Assembly: GCA_963770315.1 (NCBI GenBank)
Contig: CAVYPC010000002.1
Span: 496,001 to 560,000, forward strand
DNA length: 64,000 bases
DNA from: VRUE01 sp963770315
GTDB taxonomy: Bacteria; Actinomycetota; Thermoleophilia; Solirubrobacterales; 70-9
Direction of reading: 5' to 3'
Part shown: piece after piece, positions 35,983-45,163 of the stretch
Numbering within the stretch: position 1 is the first letter of the stretch
How the letters are laid out: each line of letters begins with the position of its first letter
The notes under the pieces: model-generated
Told to the model about the DNA's origin: nothing
Seen by the model: only the letters and a program-made list of their open reading frames with translations
Database searches by the model: none
Program-made: the position numbers and the translations under genes

Positions 35983-36456
35983 ATGGCAACCGTCGAGATA
36001 CAGGGCGTCGAGGGGATGCAGTCGCTGCTCGGCCAGGAGATCGGGCCGAGCGAGTGGCGCGCTATCTCCCAGGGCGACATCGATACCTTCGCCGAGCTTT
36101 CGGGCGACGATCAGTGGATCCACGTCGACGTCGAGAAGGCCAAGAACGAGAGCCCCTTCGGCACGACGATCGCCCATGGCAATCTCACCCTGGCTCTGGT
36201 CGACGGCTTCCGCAAAGAGATGATCTCCTCGACCGGCTTCGCGCTGGGCGTCAACTACGGCTGGAACAAGATCCGCTTTCCTGCCCCGGTCCCGGTCGAC
36301 AGCAGGGTCCGCGGCAAGGCCGAGGTCGTCTCGGTAGACGAGGTCGGTGGCGGCTGGTGGCAGGTCGTGACCCGCTTCACCCTCGAGGTAGAGGGCAACG
36401 AGAAGCCGTGCTTCGTCGGCGACTCGGTGACGCGGGTGATGGCGCCCGCCGGTTAG
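35983..36456 (+). CDS. MaoC-family dehydratase
   Basis: 157 residues from ATG 35983, chosen because TAGACT lies 8 nt upstream. The hot-dog fold hydratase motif is FAELSGDDQWIHVDVEKAK, followed by GTTIAHGNLTLAL, with the catalytic Asp and His. It probably hydrates an enoyl-CoA. It may relate to the enoyl-CoA hydratase gene at 38269. It starts 11 bp after vapC but has its own promoter. Confidence 0.9.
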   Translation: MATVEIQGVEGMQSLLGQEIGPSEWRAISQGDIDTFAELSGDDQWIHVDVEKAKNESPFGTTIAHGNLTLALVDGFRKEMISSTGFALGVNYGWNKIRFPAPVPVDSRVRGKAEVVSVDEVGGGWWQVVTRFTLEVEGNEKPCFVGDSVTRVMAPAG

Positions 36457-36630
36457 CGTCAATGGTGAGCAGGGCTGAGTCCGCTCGTGGCTAGGTCGCG
36501 CCGATATTGCGAGCGAGAGAAGGTTGTTCGTACGAAGGAAACGCTCCAGCCAACCGCTTAGGGCTTCTCAGTAGCCCTCGCCGTCTTGGCGTCTCATGCT
36601 GGACATCCCGATTTAGCGGGTTCGCTGACG

Positions 36631-36828
36631 CTAGGCTGCGACGTGCTTGCCAGCTGGGACGAAGTGTTCCAGCTTTGCGTCCCGTTCTAGAGCGAAAGGA
36701 ATGCCCTCTTCGGTGAGCTTGACGACCTCGGCATAGGAGCCGCCAGCGGCAGACCAGCCCTCGACGTCGGGGGACTCGGCCCACCAGCCGTCGGCCTCGT
36801 GGTGATAGATGACGCGCACGGTCTCCAT
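36631..36828 (-). CDS. hicB: HicB-family antitoxin
   Basis: 65 residues from ATG 36828. VRVIYHHEADGWWAESPDVE then GGSYAEVVKLTEEGIPFALE is the partial RNase H fold typical of small HicB proteins. It lies 13 bp downstream of a hicA gene with a frameshift, the usual hicAB order. The gap 36457-36630 next to it shows no gene. Confidence 0.85.
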   Translation of the reverse strand: METVRVIYHHEADGWWAESPDVEGWSAAGGSYAEVVKLTEEGIPFALERDAKLEHFVPAGKHVAA

Positions 36829-36841
36829 TGGATCCTCCACG

Positions 36842-37073
36842 TCAGAGTAGCTTTCGGGCCTCGTCCTCGGCAAGTCCAATGTCCCTGACGAGGATCTTGC
36901 GCACGAGGCCGGAGGGGATTGTCGCGTTGTCATGGAACGCGAAGGTCAGGTGGTCGGCTCGGCGCTTCCAAGCGGCGATGCGAGCCAGTTTGCCGCGCAA
37001 GGCGATAGTCGAGCGGCCTGCGTTCCAAGGTGGCCAGCATGCGCTTTGCCTTCATCGACGGGAACTGCCCCAT
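36842..37073 (-). pseudogene. hicA: HicA-type mRNA interferase with one-base frameshift
   Basis: From ATG 37073 the frame reads MGQFPSMKAKRML, then LARQTGSHRRLEAPSRP, with the HicA double-stranded-RNA-binding-like fold and the catalytic His in GSHRR. It then hits an early stop at 36930-36932. Shifting by one base near 36943-36955 continues as LTFAFHDNATIPSGLVRKIL and ends at 36842-36844, matching HicA C-termini. The span is 3n+1 bases. TAGACT lies 8 nt upstream of the ATG. The toxin is inactive if the lesion is real. Confidence 0.82.
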
Positions 37074-37160
37074 GCGCCGCGAGTCTAGAGAGACCGTCGG
37101 ATTGTTTTGTCTGCATATGTCTTGAGGGGGGATCGCGGTCGGTTGGCGCCGACGCCCTGG

Positions 37161-37661
37161 CTACTCCGTGGGTTCGAAGCTGGATGTCGATAGTCGTTCA
37201 AGAGCGTCGATCGTGTGGGCGCAAGCTCGCGCGGCCTCGATCCCCTTCGTTTCAAGATGCTCGAAGAAGAAGGCGCGATGAGTCTCGTGCTCGTGGAAGT
37301 GGTGCGGAGTGAGGACGGCCGAGATGACCGGGACGCCGGTATCGAGCTGGACCCGCATCAGCCCGCCGATCACCGCATCGGCGACGAACTCGTGCCGGTA
37401 GATGCCGCCATCGACGATGAGTCCCGCCGCCACGATTGCGTCGTAGACCCCGCTTTCCGCAAGCCGCATGGCGTGTAGCGGAATCTCGAAGGCGCCGGTC
37501 ACCTCGAAGAGGTCGATTCGCGACTCCGGGATGCCGAGTTGCCCAACCTCCGCGACGAAGGCCGTCCGGCTCTGGTCGACGAGATCCTTGTGCCAGCACG
37601 ACTGGACAAAAGCGACACGCCTGCCCTGGTCGGATCGTTGGATCGAATGCCTGTCGTTCAT
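37161..37661 (-). CDS. ribH: 6,7-dimethyl-8-ribityllumazine synthase, type II (RibH2-like)
   Basis: 166 residues. It condenses ribityl-aminouracil with dihydroxybutanone phosphate in riboflavin synthesis. Motifs VTGAFEIPLHAMRL, GLIVDGGIYRHEFV, SAVLTPHHFHEHETHRAFFF and KGIEAA resemble the type II (Brucella/Mesorhizobium RibH2) branch rather than classical RibH. No other rib genes are nearby. A GGGGGGAG site lies about 8 nt before the ATG. Confidence 0.93.
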   Translation of the reverse strand: MNDRHSIQRSDQGRRVAFVQSCWHKDLVDQSRTAFVAEVGQLGIPESRIDLFEVTGAFEIPLHAMRLAESGVYDAIVAAGLIVDGGIYRHEFVADAVIGGLMRVQLDTGVPVISAVLTPHHFHEHETHRAFFFEHLETKGIEAARACAHTIDALERLSTSSFEPTE

Positions 37662-37718
37662 TTGCGCAGCTCCCCCCGCCGATGGCGCCCGCCCGGCTGA
37701 CGGGCGCCCTGCCTCCGC

Positions 37719-38175
37719 CTATTTGACGGTCAGCGTGCCTTCCATGCCCGCTTCGCGGTGGCCGGGGACCGTGCAGTAGTAGGTGTAGGTGCCCGGTTTC
37801 AGGTCGACCGTGGTCGAGGTTTCTTCGCTGGCGATCAGGTCGGTCTTGCCGACGGTCTTGCCGCTCGAAGTCTTCGATCGCGACGTCGTGGGTCAGGCCC
37901 TGCGGGTTGTTGAAGTCGACCGTCACCTTGCCGGCCTTGGCCGACGCTTCGGTGGTCGTGTAGGCGAGTTCGCCGTTCGGATCGGCTTCGAATTCGACGG
38001 TCGAGCCGCCGCCTTCGCCGCCCCCGGCTTCCTTGTTGCCTTCGGCTGCTGCGCCGCCGCCGGTCGCTTCACCCCCGCTGGAGGTCGTGGTCGTCGTGGT
38101 CGAGTCGCTGCTTCCACAGGCGACGAGGGCGACCGAGGCGAGTGCGAGGGCAAACAGCGCGGCGAGCTTCTTCAT
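37719..38175 (-). pseudogene. Cupredoxin (plastocyanin-like) lipoprotein with one-base frameshift
   Basis: The signal peptide ends in lipobox ALVAC (Cys20), followed by a Ser/Thr/Gly-rich linker and a blue-copper domain. Ligands are His in GLTHDVAIE, then Cys, His and Met in YYCTVPGHREAGMEGTL. The reading frame breaks between VAIE and GKTVGKTDL. Deleting one A (one T at 37873-37874, plus strand) restores it to the stop at 37719-37721. The span is 3n+1 bases. Uncorrected, the frame would run into ribH. It is probably an electron-transfer protein anchored outside the membrane. Confidence 0.85.
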
Positions 38176-38215
38176 CGGACTGGATCCTTTCCTGGGGGAA
38201 ACGCTCAGGGGGACT

Positions 38216-38237
38216 TTAGACGGTTCACGGACCGTCT
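38216..38237 (-). terminator. Inverted repeat between enoyl-CoA hydratase and cupredoxin genes
   Basis: TAGACGGT and ACCGTCTA form a perfect 8-bp stem with a 6-nt loop. It lies just beyond the stop of the minus-strand enoyl-CoA hydratase gene and upstream of the cupredoxin gene. There is no T-run, so terminator function is uncertain. An operator is also possible. Confidence 0.35.
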
Positions 38238-38268
38238 AGCTCGGATACGACCCGCGGGCCGACCCGGT

Positions 38269-39093
38269 TCAGCGGCCCTTGAACTCGGGCTTCTCGCCGC
38301 TGAAGAAGGCGATCGCGCCTTCGCGCAGATCCTCGGTTCCCATGCTGTCGGCGATGCCGTGGCGCTCCAGCTGCAGGTGCTCGGTGAGGCTGTTCTCGAT
38401 GCTGACCCCGCACAGCCGTTTGGCCATCTTCACGTAGTGCGGTGCCTTCTTGGCGAGCTTCTCGGCCTTGGCGCGTGCCTCGTCCATCAGCTCCTCAGCT
38501 GCGACCACCTCCGAGACCAGGCCTTCCGCGAGCGCCTCCGGGGCGGTCATATTGGGGTCTTCGAGGAGGATTTCCAGGGCCCGGCTCGGCCCGACCACGC
38601 GCGGCAGGAAGTAGGTCATGCCGCCGTCCGGGGAGGCGCCGATGCGCCCGTAGGCGCAAGCGACGAAGGCCGTCTCGGAGGCGATCCGGATGTCGCAGGC
38701 GAGGGCCAGCGAGAAGCCCGCCCCCGCCGCGGCGCCGTTGACCGCCGCGATCACCGGATAGGGGATGCGCCGCAGGTCGACGATCGCCGTGTGGAGGGCC
38801 TCGGCTCCGCGCCGAACCTGCGCCGGCAGGTCGATCGAGTCGTCTTCGACCCCGGTTTTGAAGCTGTTTACGTCGCCGCCGGAGCAGAAGGCGTTGCCGG
38901 CGCCGGTGACGATCAGCGCTCGCAGCGGCGCTTGATCGGCGAGCCAGGCGAAAGCGGTCCCCAGGTCCAGGATCATCTCGGGGCTCATCGCGTTGAAGCT
39001 CTCGGGGCGGTCGAGAGTGAGCGTGCCGATCTCACCGTCGATCTCGATTCGCAGCGTGCTCAGCTCGGGCGGGCTCAGGGTCTGGGTCGTCAT
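38269..39093 (-). CDS. Enoyl-CoA hydratase/isomerase family protein
   Basis: 274 residues. Crotonase-fold motifs: TLDRPESFNAMS, ALIVTGAGNAFCSGGDVNSF (oxyanion hole), AAVNGAAAGAGFSLALACDI and IGASPDGGMTYFLPRVVG. At the usual catalytic Glu positions the residues are not fully typical, so isomerase activity is possible. The likely role is fatty-acid or acyl-CoA metabolism. GGAG lies 6 nt before the ATG. Confidence 0.9.
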   Translation of the reverse strand: MTTQTLSPPELSTLRIEIDGEIGTLTLDRPESFNAMSPEMILDLGTAFAWLADQAPLRALIVTGAGNAFCSGGDVNSFKTGVEDDSIDLPAQVRRGAEALHTAIVDLRRIPYPVIAAVNGAAAGAGFSLALACDIRIASETAFVACAYGRIGASPDGGMTYFLPRVVGPSRALEILLEDPNMTAPEALAEGLVSEVVAAEELMDEARAKAEKLAKKAPHYVKMAKRLCGVSIENSLTEHLQLERHGIADSMGTEDLREGAIAFFSGEKPEFKGR

Positions 39094-39115
39094 CTAGCTC
39101 TCCGTGTCGGGCTTC

Positions 39116-39157
39116 GATGAGGCTTTGTGCCCCTCATAGGGGGTACAAAGCTTCATC
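39116..39157. repeat. Hairpin between divergent enoyl-CoA hydratase and uvrC genes
   Basis: GCTTTGTGCCCC and GGGGGTACAAAGC pair over about 12 bp (39122-39133 with 39140-39151, one G-U), with extra outer pairing GATGA/TCATC. It occupies the divergent promoter gap and is not obviously a terminator for either gene. Confidence 0.5.
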
Positions 39158-39197
39158 TTCGCTTGGCCGGGTGGCCAGGAGCCTACTCTTTGCTCGG

Positions 39198-41078
39198 ATG
39201 AGCGAAAGCGACCAGGAAACGAGCCGCGCCGAGCGGATCGCCCAGCGCCGCCGCGAGCTGCCCGATTCCCCTGGCGTCTACCTCTTCCACGGGAGCGACG
39301 ACGAGTTGCTCTACGTCGGTAAGGCACGCTCGATCCGCAAGCGTGTCGCCTCGCACTTCTCTGGCGGGGAGACGCGGCTCACCACGCGGGTCGACCGCAT
39401 CGACGTCCTCGTCACCGCGACCGAGGCGGAGGCCCTTCTGGCCGAGCAGAGCTTCATCAAGCGCCATCGGCCGCGCTTCAACATCCGGCTGCGCGACGAC
39501 AAGTCCTACCCCTATGTCTGCGTCAGCCTCGACGAGGATTACCCGCGGGTCTATTTCACCCGCGAGAAGCACCGCTCCGGACGTGCCTACTTCGGCCCCT
39601 TCTCCAGTGCCAAGCGGGTGCGCGAGACGCTCGACCTGCTCGGCAAGCTGTTCCAGTTCCGCACCTGCGAGGGGGCCGAGCCGGGGCGCCGCTCGGGCAG
39701 CCCCTGCCTCGACTACTTCATAAAGCGCTGCGGGGCGCCCTGCGTCGGCTACATCAGTAAAGACGAGTACCGGCGCAACATCGACGCGATCGTCGATTTC
39801 CTCTCCGGCCGCTACCGGCGGGTCGAGGCCGACGAGCAGGCGAAGATGGAGGAGGCCGCCGCCGCGCGCGAGTTCGAGCGCGCCGCCCTGCACCGCGACC
39901 GGCTGAAGGCGATCCAGTCGCTGTTCGAGCGCCAGCGGGTCGCCGGCGGCTCGGTCGGCACCGCCGACCTGATCGGGGTCGCGACCGAGGGGGCGGACGC
40001 CAACGCCCAGGTCTTCCAGGTGCGCGACGGCATCCTCGCCGAGCGCCAGAGCTTCTACCTCGACAACCAGGCCGAACGCGAGCCGGCCGAGGTGGCCGAG
40101 GAGTTCATCGGCCAGTACTACTCGGCCTCGCCGGCGATGCCTCGGACGATCGTCGTCGGCCCCTACCTGAGCGAGCGCGCCGAGCTGCTGGCCGCGGCAT
40201 TGGGAGAGAGGCGCGGCTCGCCGGTCGAGGTGCGGGTCGCCGAGCGCGGCGACAAGCGTCGCCTGCGCGAGCTGGCCGAGCGCAACGCCCGCCTCGCCCT
40301 CGACCAGGACCGGCTGCGGCGCGAGCACCGCCGCCAGCGCCGGGTCGACTCGCTCGCCGACCTGCGCGAGGCGCTGGGGATGGAGGAGCTGCCGATCCGG
40401 ATCGAGGGCTTCGACATCTCCAATCTCGGCGGCGAGCACACCGTCGCCTCGATGGTCGTCTTCGAGGGCGGTGCGACCAAGAAGTCCGACTACCGCCGCT
40501 TCCGGGTCCGCGGCGAGCGCAGCAACGGGTCCGACGACTTCGCTTCCATGGAGGAGGTGCTGAGCCGTCGCGTCAACCGCTACGAGGAGCAGGTGGACCT
40601 CTCGCCCCACGACGGCAAGCGCGACGAGAGCTTCGCGGCGCTGCCGTCGCTGGTGATGGTCGACGGCGGCAAGGGTCAGCTGGCCGCGGCGATGCGCGTC
40701 CTCGGCCCGTTTGCCGAGCGCGGCGTCACGATCGTCTCGCTGGCCAAGCGCGAGGAGGAGGTCTACGTTCCCGGCGGGCGGGTGCCGATCGACCTGCCGC
40801 CCGATTCCGAGGCCTCGAAGCTGCTGCAGCGTGTGCGCGACGAGGCGCACCGCTTCGCGATCGAGCACCATCGCGGTCGCCGCGACCGGGCGATGACGGG
40901 CTCGGTGCTCGACGACCTCAAGGGTGTCGGCCCGGCCCGCAAGCGTGCCTTCCTCGAGCACTTCGGCTCGCCCGAGCGGTTTCTGGCGGCGAGCCGGGAG
41001 GAGCTGGAGTCGGTGCCCGGCGTCCCCGGCAAGCTGGCGCGCGAGATCCACGAGCAGCTGCACAGGACCGGTGGCTAG
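39198..41078 (+). CDS. uvrC: Excinuclease ABC subunit C
   Basis: 626 residues from ATG 39198, with TACTCT 8 nt upstream; the frame extends further but without family match. N-terminal GIY-YIG nuclease (GVYLFHGSDDELLYVGKA), UvrB-interacting region, central RNase H-like endonuclease (IEGFDISNLGGEHTVASMVV) and C-terminal tandem HhH (LKGVGPARKRAFLEHFGS). It makes both incisions in nucleotide excision repair. rapZ follows after 3 bp. Confidence 0.97.
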   Translation: MSESDQETSRAERIAQRRRELPDSPGVYLFHGSDDELLYVGKARSIRKRVASHFSGGETRLTTRVDRIDVLVTATEAEALLAEQSFIKRHRPRFNIRLRDDKSYPYVCVSLDEDYPRVYFTREKHRSGRAYFGPFSSAKRVRETLDLLGKLFQFRTCEGAEPGRRSGSPCLDYFIKRCGAPCVGYISKDEYRRNIDAIVDFLSGRYRRVEADEQAKMEEAAAAREFERAALHRDRLKAIQSLFERQRVAGGSVGTADLIGVATEGADANAQVFQVRDGILAERQSFYLDNQAEREPAEVAEEFIGQYYSASPAMPRTIVVGPYLSERAELLAAALGERRGSPVEVRVAERGDKRRLRELAERNARLALDQDRLRREHRRQRRVDSLADLREALGMEELPIRIEGFDISNLGGEHTVASMVVFEGGATKKSDYRRFRVRGERSNGSDDFASMEEVLSRRVNRYEEQVDLSPHDGKRDESFAALPSLVMVDGGKGQLAAAMRVLGPFAERGVTIVSLAKREEEVYVPGGRVPIDLPPDSEASKLLQRVRDEAHRFAIEHHRGRRDRAMTGSVLDDLKGVGPARKRAFLEHFGSPERFLAASREELESVPGVPGKLAREIHEQLHRTGG

Positions 41079-41081
41079 GGC

Positions 41082-42005
41082 ATGGCCGAGGCCGAGAAGA
41101 CCGGCGCCCCCGGCGTGAGCCGCGACGGGGACGGGGCGGGAAGCGAGGTCGACCTCGTCGTGATCACCGGCCACTCCGGCGCCGGCAAGTCGGAAGCGAT
41201 CGCCGCCTTCGAGGACGGCGGCTATTTCTGCGTCGACAACCTGCCGCCGCGGATGATCGGCAGCCTCGGCGAGCTCTTCCGCCACGAGGGCAGCGGGGTG
41301 GAGCGGGCCGCCGTCGTCTCCGACGTGCGCGGGGGCGAGTACTTCGAGGGCCTGCTCCAGGTCCTGGAGGAGCTCAGCGCCGACGGGTTGAAGCCGAAGC
41401 TGCTCTTCCTCGAGGCCGACGAGGAGGCGCTGCTCGACCGCTACAAGGAGACGCGCCGCCGCCACCCGCTCGCCCCCGAGGGGAGGATCGTCGACGGAAT
41501 CCGCGCCGAGCGCGAGCTGCTGGCGCCGCTGCGAGCCCGCGCCGACATGGTGATGGACACCAGCGGCCTGACCGGCGGTCAGCTGCGGCGCCGGATCGCC
41601 GAGGAGATGCTGGGCGGCCAGGACGGCGGCAAGCTGGCGCTGACCCTGCTCACCTTCGGCTTCAAGAACGGTCCACCTCGGGATGCCGACCTCACCCTCG
41701 ACGTCCGTTTCCTGCCGAATCCCCACTACGTCGACGCGCTGCGACCGCTGACCGGCCTCGACGAGGCGGTGCGCGCCTACGTCGAGTCGGGAACGCAGGC
41801 GGGCGAGTTCTACGGCCGCCTGCTGCCGCTGCTCGAGTTCCTCGTCCCCGCCTACGTCGCCGAGGGCAAGAGCCACCTGACGATCGCCGTCGGCTGCACC
41901 GGGGGCAGGCACCGCTCGGTCACCGTCGCCGATCGCATCCGCCGGGCGCTGGAGGGGCGCGACGGCGTCTTGGTGCGGGTCAAGCACCGCGACCTCGAGC
42001 CATAG
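41082..42005 (+). CDS. rapZ: RapZ/YvcJ-family nucleotide-binding protein
   Basis: 307 residues. Walker A is GHSGAGKSEA, followed by FEDGGYFCVDNLPP and the C-terminal block LLTFGFKNGPPRDADLTLDV, then HLTIAVGCTGGRHRSVTVAD. It binds ATP/GTP, and in E. coli it adapts RNase E to sRNA. In actinobacteria it usually sits in a uvrC-rapZ-yvcK-whiA cluster. Here the last two are absent, replaced by an ABC exporter. Confidence 0.94.
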   Translation: MAEAEKTGAPGVSRDGDGAGSEVDLVVITGHSGAGKSEAIAAFEDGGYFCVDNLPPRMIGSLGELFRHEGSGVERAAVVSDVRGGEYFEGLLQVLEELSADGLKPKLLFLEADEEALLDRYKETRRRHPLAPEGRIVDGIRAERELLAPLRARADMVMDTSGLTGGQLRRRIAEEMLGGQDGGKLALTLLTFGFKNGPPRDADLTLDVRFLPNPHYVDALRPLTGLDEAVRAYVESGTQAGEFYGRLLPLLEFLVPAYVAEGKSHLTIAVGCTGGRHRSVTVADRIRRALEGRDGVLVRVKHRDLEP

Positions 42006-42017
42006 ACTGCTTCGGCT

Positions 42018-42878
42018 TTGTCCGAGGACTCCACGCCCGTCATCTCCATCCGCGGCCTGCGCAAGAGCTACGGCGACGTCGAGGCGGTGCGCGGCATCGA
42101 CCTGGAGGTCCGGCCGGGAGAGGTATTCGCCTTCCTCGGTCCCAACGGAGCGGGCAAGACCACCACGGTGGAGATCCTCGAGGGCTACCGCAAGCGCAGC
42201 GGCGGCGAGGTCACCGTCCTCGGCGAGGACCCCGAGCACGCCGGCCGCAGATGGCGCGAGCGGATCGGGATCGTCCTGCAGAGCTGCCGCCTCGATCCCT
42301 ACCTGACCGTGCGCGAGTCGCTCGAGCTCTACGCCGGCTACTACGCCGCGCCGCGGCCGATAGGGGAGACGATCGACCTGGTCGGCCTGGCCGGCAAGGC
42401 GGACGCCCGCGCTAGCTCGCTGTCCGGCGGTCAGCAGCGCCGGCTCGATGTCGGCATGGCGTTGATCGGCGACCCCGAGCTGCTCTTCCTCGACGAGCCC
42501 ACGACCGGCTTCGACCCCTTGGCGCGGCGGCAGGCCTGGGAGACGATCGCCGGCCTGCGCGAGCTGGGCAAGACGGTGTTCCTCACCACCCACTACATGG
42601 ACGAGGCGCAGCGGCTCGCCGACCGGGTGACGATCATCGCCGCCGGGGAGATCGTCGCCCGCGGCACCCCGGAGGATCTCGGTGACCGCGAGAATCGCCC
42701 GGCGCGGATCAGCTACCGCGAGGACGGGCGCGAGGTGGAGCTGGAGACGACGACTCCGGTCCAGACCCTGAACGAGCTGACCGGCAGGGCGCTGGCCGAT
42801 GGGCGCGAGCTGGAGGGGCTCGAGGTCACCCGGCCGAGCCTCGAGGACGTCTACCTGGAGCTGACCGACCAGACATGA
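42018..42878 (+). CDS. ABC transporter ATP-binding protein (drug-exporter type)
   Basis: 286 residues from TTG 42018, with TAGACT about 8 nt upstream. Walker A GPNGAGKTTT, signature LSGGQQRRLDVGMAL, Walker B LLFLDEPTTGFD. The C-terminal PSLEDVYLELT tail is typical of DrrA/ABC-2 exporters. It overlaps its permease gene by 4 bp. Confidence 0.93.
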   Translation: MSEDSTPVISIRGLRKSYGDVEAVRGIDLEVRPGEVFAFLGPNGAGKTTTVEILEGYRKRSGGEVTVLGEDPEHAGRRWRERIGIVLQSCRLDPYLTVRESLELYAGYYAAPRPIGETIDLVGLAGKADARASSLSGGQQRRLDVGMALIGDPELLFLDEPTTGFDPLARRQAWETIAGLRELGKTVFLTTHYMDEAQRLADRVTIIAAGEIVARGTPEDLGDRENRPARISYREDGREVELETTTPVQTLNELTGRALADGRELEGLEVTRPSLEDVYLELTDQT

Positions 42879-43636
42879 GCCTCGTCTGGCACCAGTTCCG
42901 CTACGACCAGAAGGCCTTCTGGCGCAACCCGGCCTCGGTCTTCTTCACGGTCGGCTTCCCGGTCATCCTGCTGCTGATCTTCGCCACCGTCTTCGGCGAT
43001 CAGACCGTCGACGTCCGCGGCGGGATCGAGACGACGACCTACTACGTGCCGGCGATCATCACCCTCTCGGTGATCTCGGCGACGATGCAGTCGCTGGCGA
43101 TGTCGCTGGTGATCGCGCGCGAGGACGGGCGCCTGAAGCGGGGGCGGGGGACCCCGATGCCCCCCTGGGTCTTCATCGCCGGCCGGATCGGCAACTCGAT
43201 CGTGGTCGCGCTGATGATGATGGCCCTGATCGCGGCGATCGGCCGTCTCGCCTACGGGGTCGCGATCCCCTGGGACCGGCTGCCGGCGATCGTCCTCACC
43301 CTGGTCGTCGGCGCCGCCGCCTTCTGCTGCCTCGGCATCGCCCTGACCGCCGCGATCCCCTCCCAGGACGCCGCTGCGCCGATCGTCAACGCGCTGCTGC
43401 TGCCCCTCTACTTCCTCTCCGGGGTCTTCATCCCCGACGACCAGCTGCCCAGCGGCGTCATCCACTTCGCCGACGCTTTCCCGATCCGCCATTTCTTCGA
43501 GGCCTTCTTCGACGCCTACGTGCCGGGCGGCGGCGCCGCCGTCTCCTGGGGCAACCTGGCGGTCGTCGCGATCTGGGGCGTCGTCGGCCTCCTGCTCGCC
43601 GTCCGCTACTTCCGCTGGACGCCGCGCAGCGGCTGA
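42875..43636 (+). CDS. ABC-2 type transporter permease
   Basis: 253 residues with six hydrophobic segments. The N-terminal WHQFRYDQKAFWRNPASVFF leads into VGFPVILLLIFATVFG. Late segments are LPLYFLSGVFIPDDQLP and HFFEAFFDAYVPGG. It forms the membrane part of the exporter with the ATPase just upstream. The substrate is unknown. A hairpin follows the stop. Confidence 0.92.
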   Translation: MSLVWHQFRYDQKAFWRNPASVFFTVGFPVILLLIFATVFGDQTVDVRGGIETTTYYVPAIITLSVISATMQSLAMSLVIAREDGRLKRGRGTPMPPWVFIAGRIGNSIVVALMMMALIAAIGRLAYGVAIPWDRLPAIVLTLVVGAAAFCCLGIALTAAIPSQDAAAPIVNALLLPLYFLSGVFIPDDQLPSGVIHFADAFPIRHFFEAFFDAYVPGGGAAVSWGNLAVVAIWGVVGLLLAVRYFRWTPRSG

Positions 43637-43680
43637 CGAGCGTCACCTTTTGCCCCTCTGGGGCCCAAACGTGAGGCTCG
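43637..43680 (+). terminator. Nested hairpin after the ABC exporter operon
   Basis: The outer stem CGAGCGTCAC/GTGAGGCTCG (43637-43646 with 43671-43680, one mismatch) encloses an inner GCCCC-tct-GGGGC stem. It begins right after the permease stop. No strong T-run, but it is the only structure separating the exporter from the VOC gene. Confidence 0.5.
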
Positions 43681-43735
43681 TCCCCGTTGGGCGGCCGACC
43701 GGACGCCGGGTTGCCCCTATAGCCTCTCCGGCCCG

Positions 43736-44098
43736 ATGTTGCACCATGTTCTTCTAGAGGTCTCCGACCTCGAGCGGAGCGCGTCCTTCTACGACGCGCT
43801 GCTCGCGCCGCTGGGCTGGCGGCGCCATTTCGAGGAAGACAAGACGATCGGCTGGGGCATCGCCAAGCCCGTCTTCTTCATCGCCGCCCACCATCCGCCC
43901 AAACCCGGCTTCGGCCTGCTCAGCTTCTCGGGGCTGGGGATCGTCGCCGTCAAGGCGGCCTGGGAGGGGGGCGTGAGGGCCGGCGCCAAACCCATCGGGG
44001 AGCCCGGCGAGCGACGTTCGCACGGGTCCGGCTCCTACTCGGCGTTCCTGCAGGACCCGGACGGGTACGAAATCGAGGTGACGATCGGCAGTGACTAG
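43736..44098 (+). CDS. VOC-family (glyoxalase-like) protein
   Basis: 120 residues, ATG 10 nt after TAGCCT. LHHVLLEVSDLERSASFYDA and the closing YSAFLQDPDGYEIEVTIG are the paired beta-alpha-beta metal-site blocks of the vicinal-oxygen-chelate fold. It could be a lyase, dioxygenase or resistance protein. The substrate is unknown. Confidence 0.87.
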   Translation: MLHHVLLEVSDLERSASFYDALLAPLGWRRHFEEDKTIGWGIAKPVFFIAAHHPPKPGFGLLSFSGLGIVAVKAAWEGGVRAGAKPIGEPGERRSHGSGSYSAFLQDPDGYEIEVTIGSD

Positions 44099-44139
44099 CC
44101 TCGGTACGACAAAGAATCGACCCAGGAGGAAATGACTTC

Positions 44140-45144
<1,005 letters not shown>

Positions 45145-45163
45145 GCCCCATCCGGAGGGCGCC

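Noticed and set aside
37252..37718. Continuation of the cupredoxin frame through ribH
   Set aside because: Loss of cupredoxin ligands and antisense-type composition show it is the product of a frameshift.
39183..42593. Minus-strand open frame of over 1100 codons
   Set aside because: It mirrors uvrC, rapZ and the ABC ATPase gene; no domain recognisable and composition typical of antisense frames.
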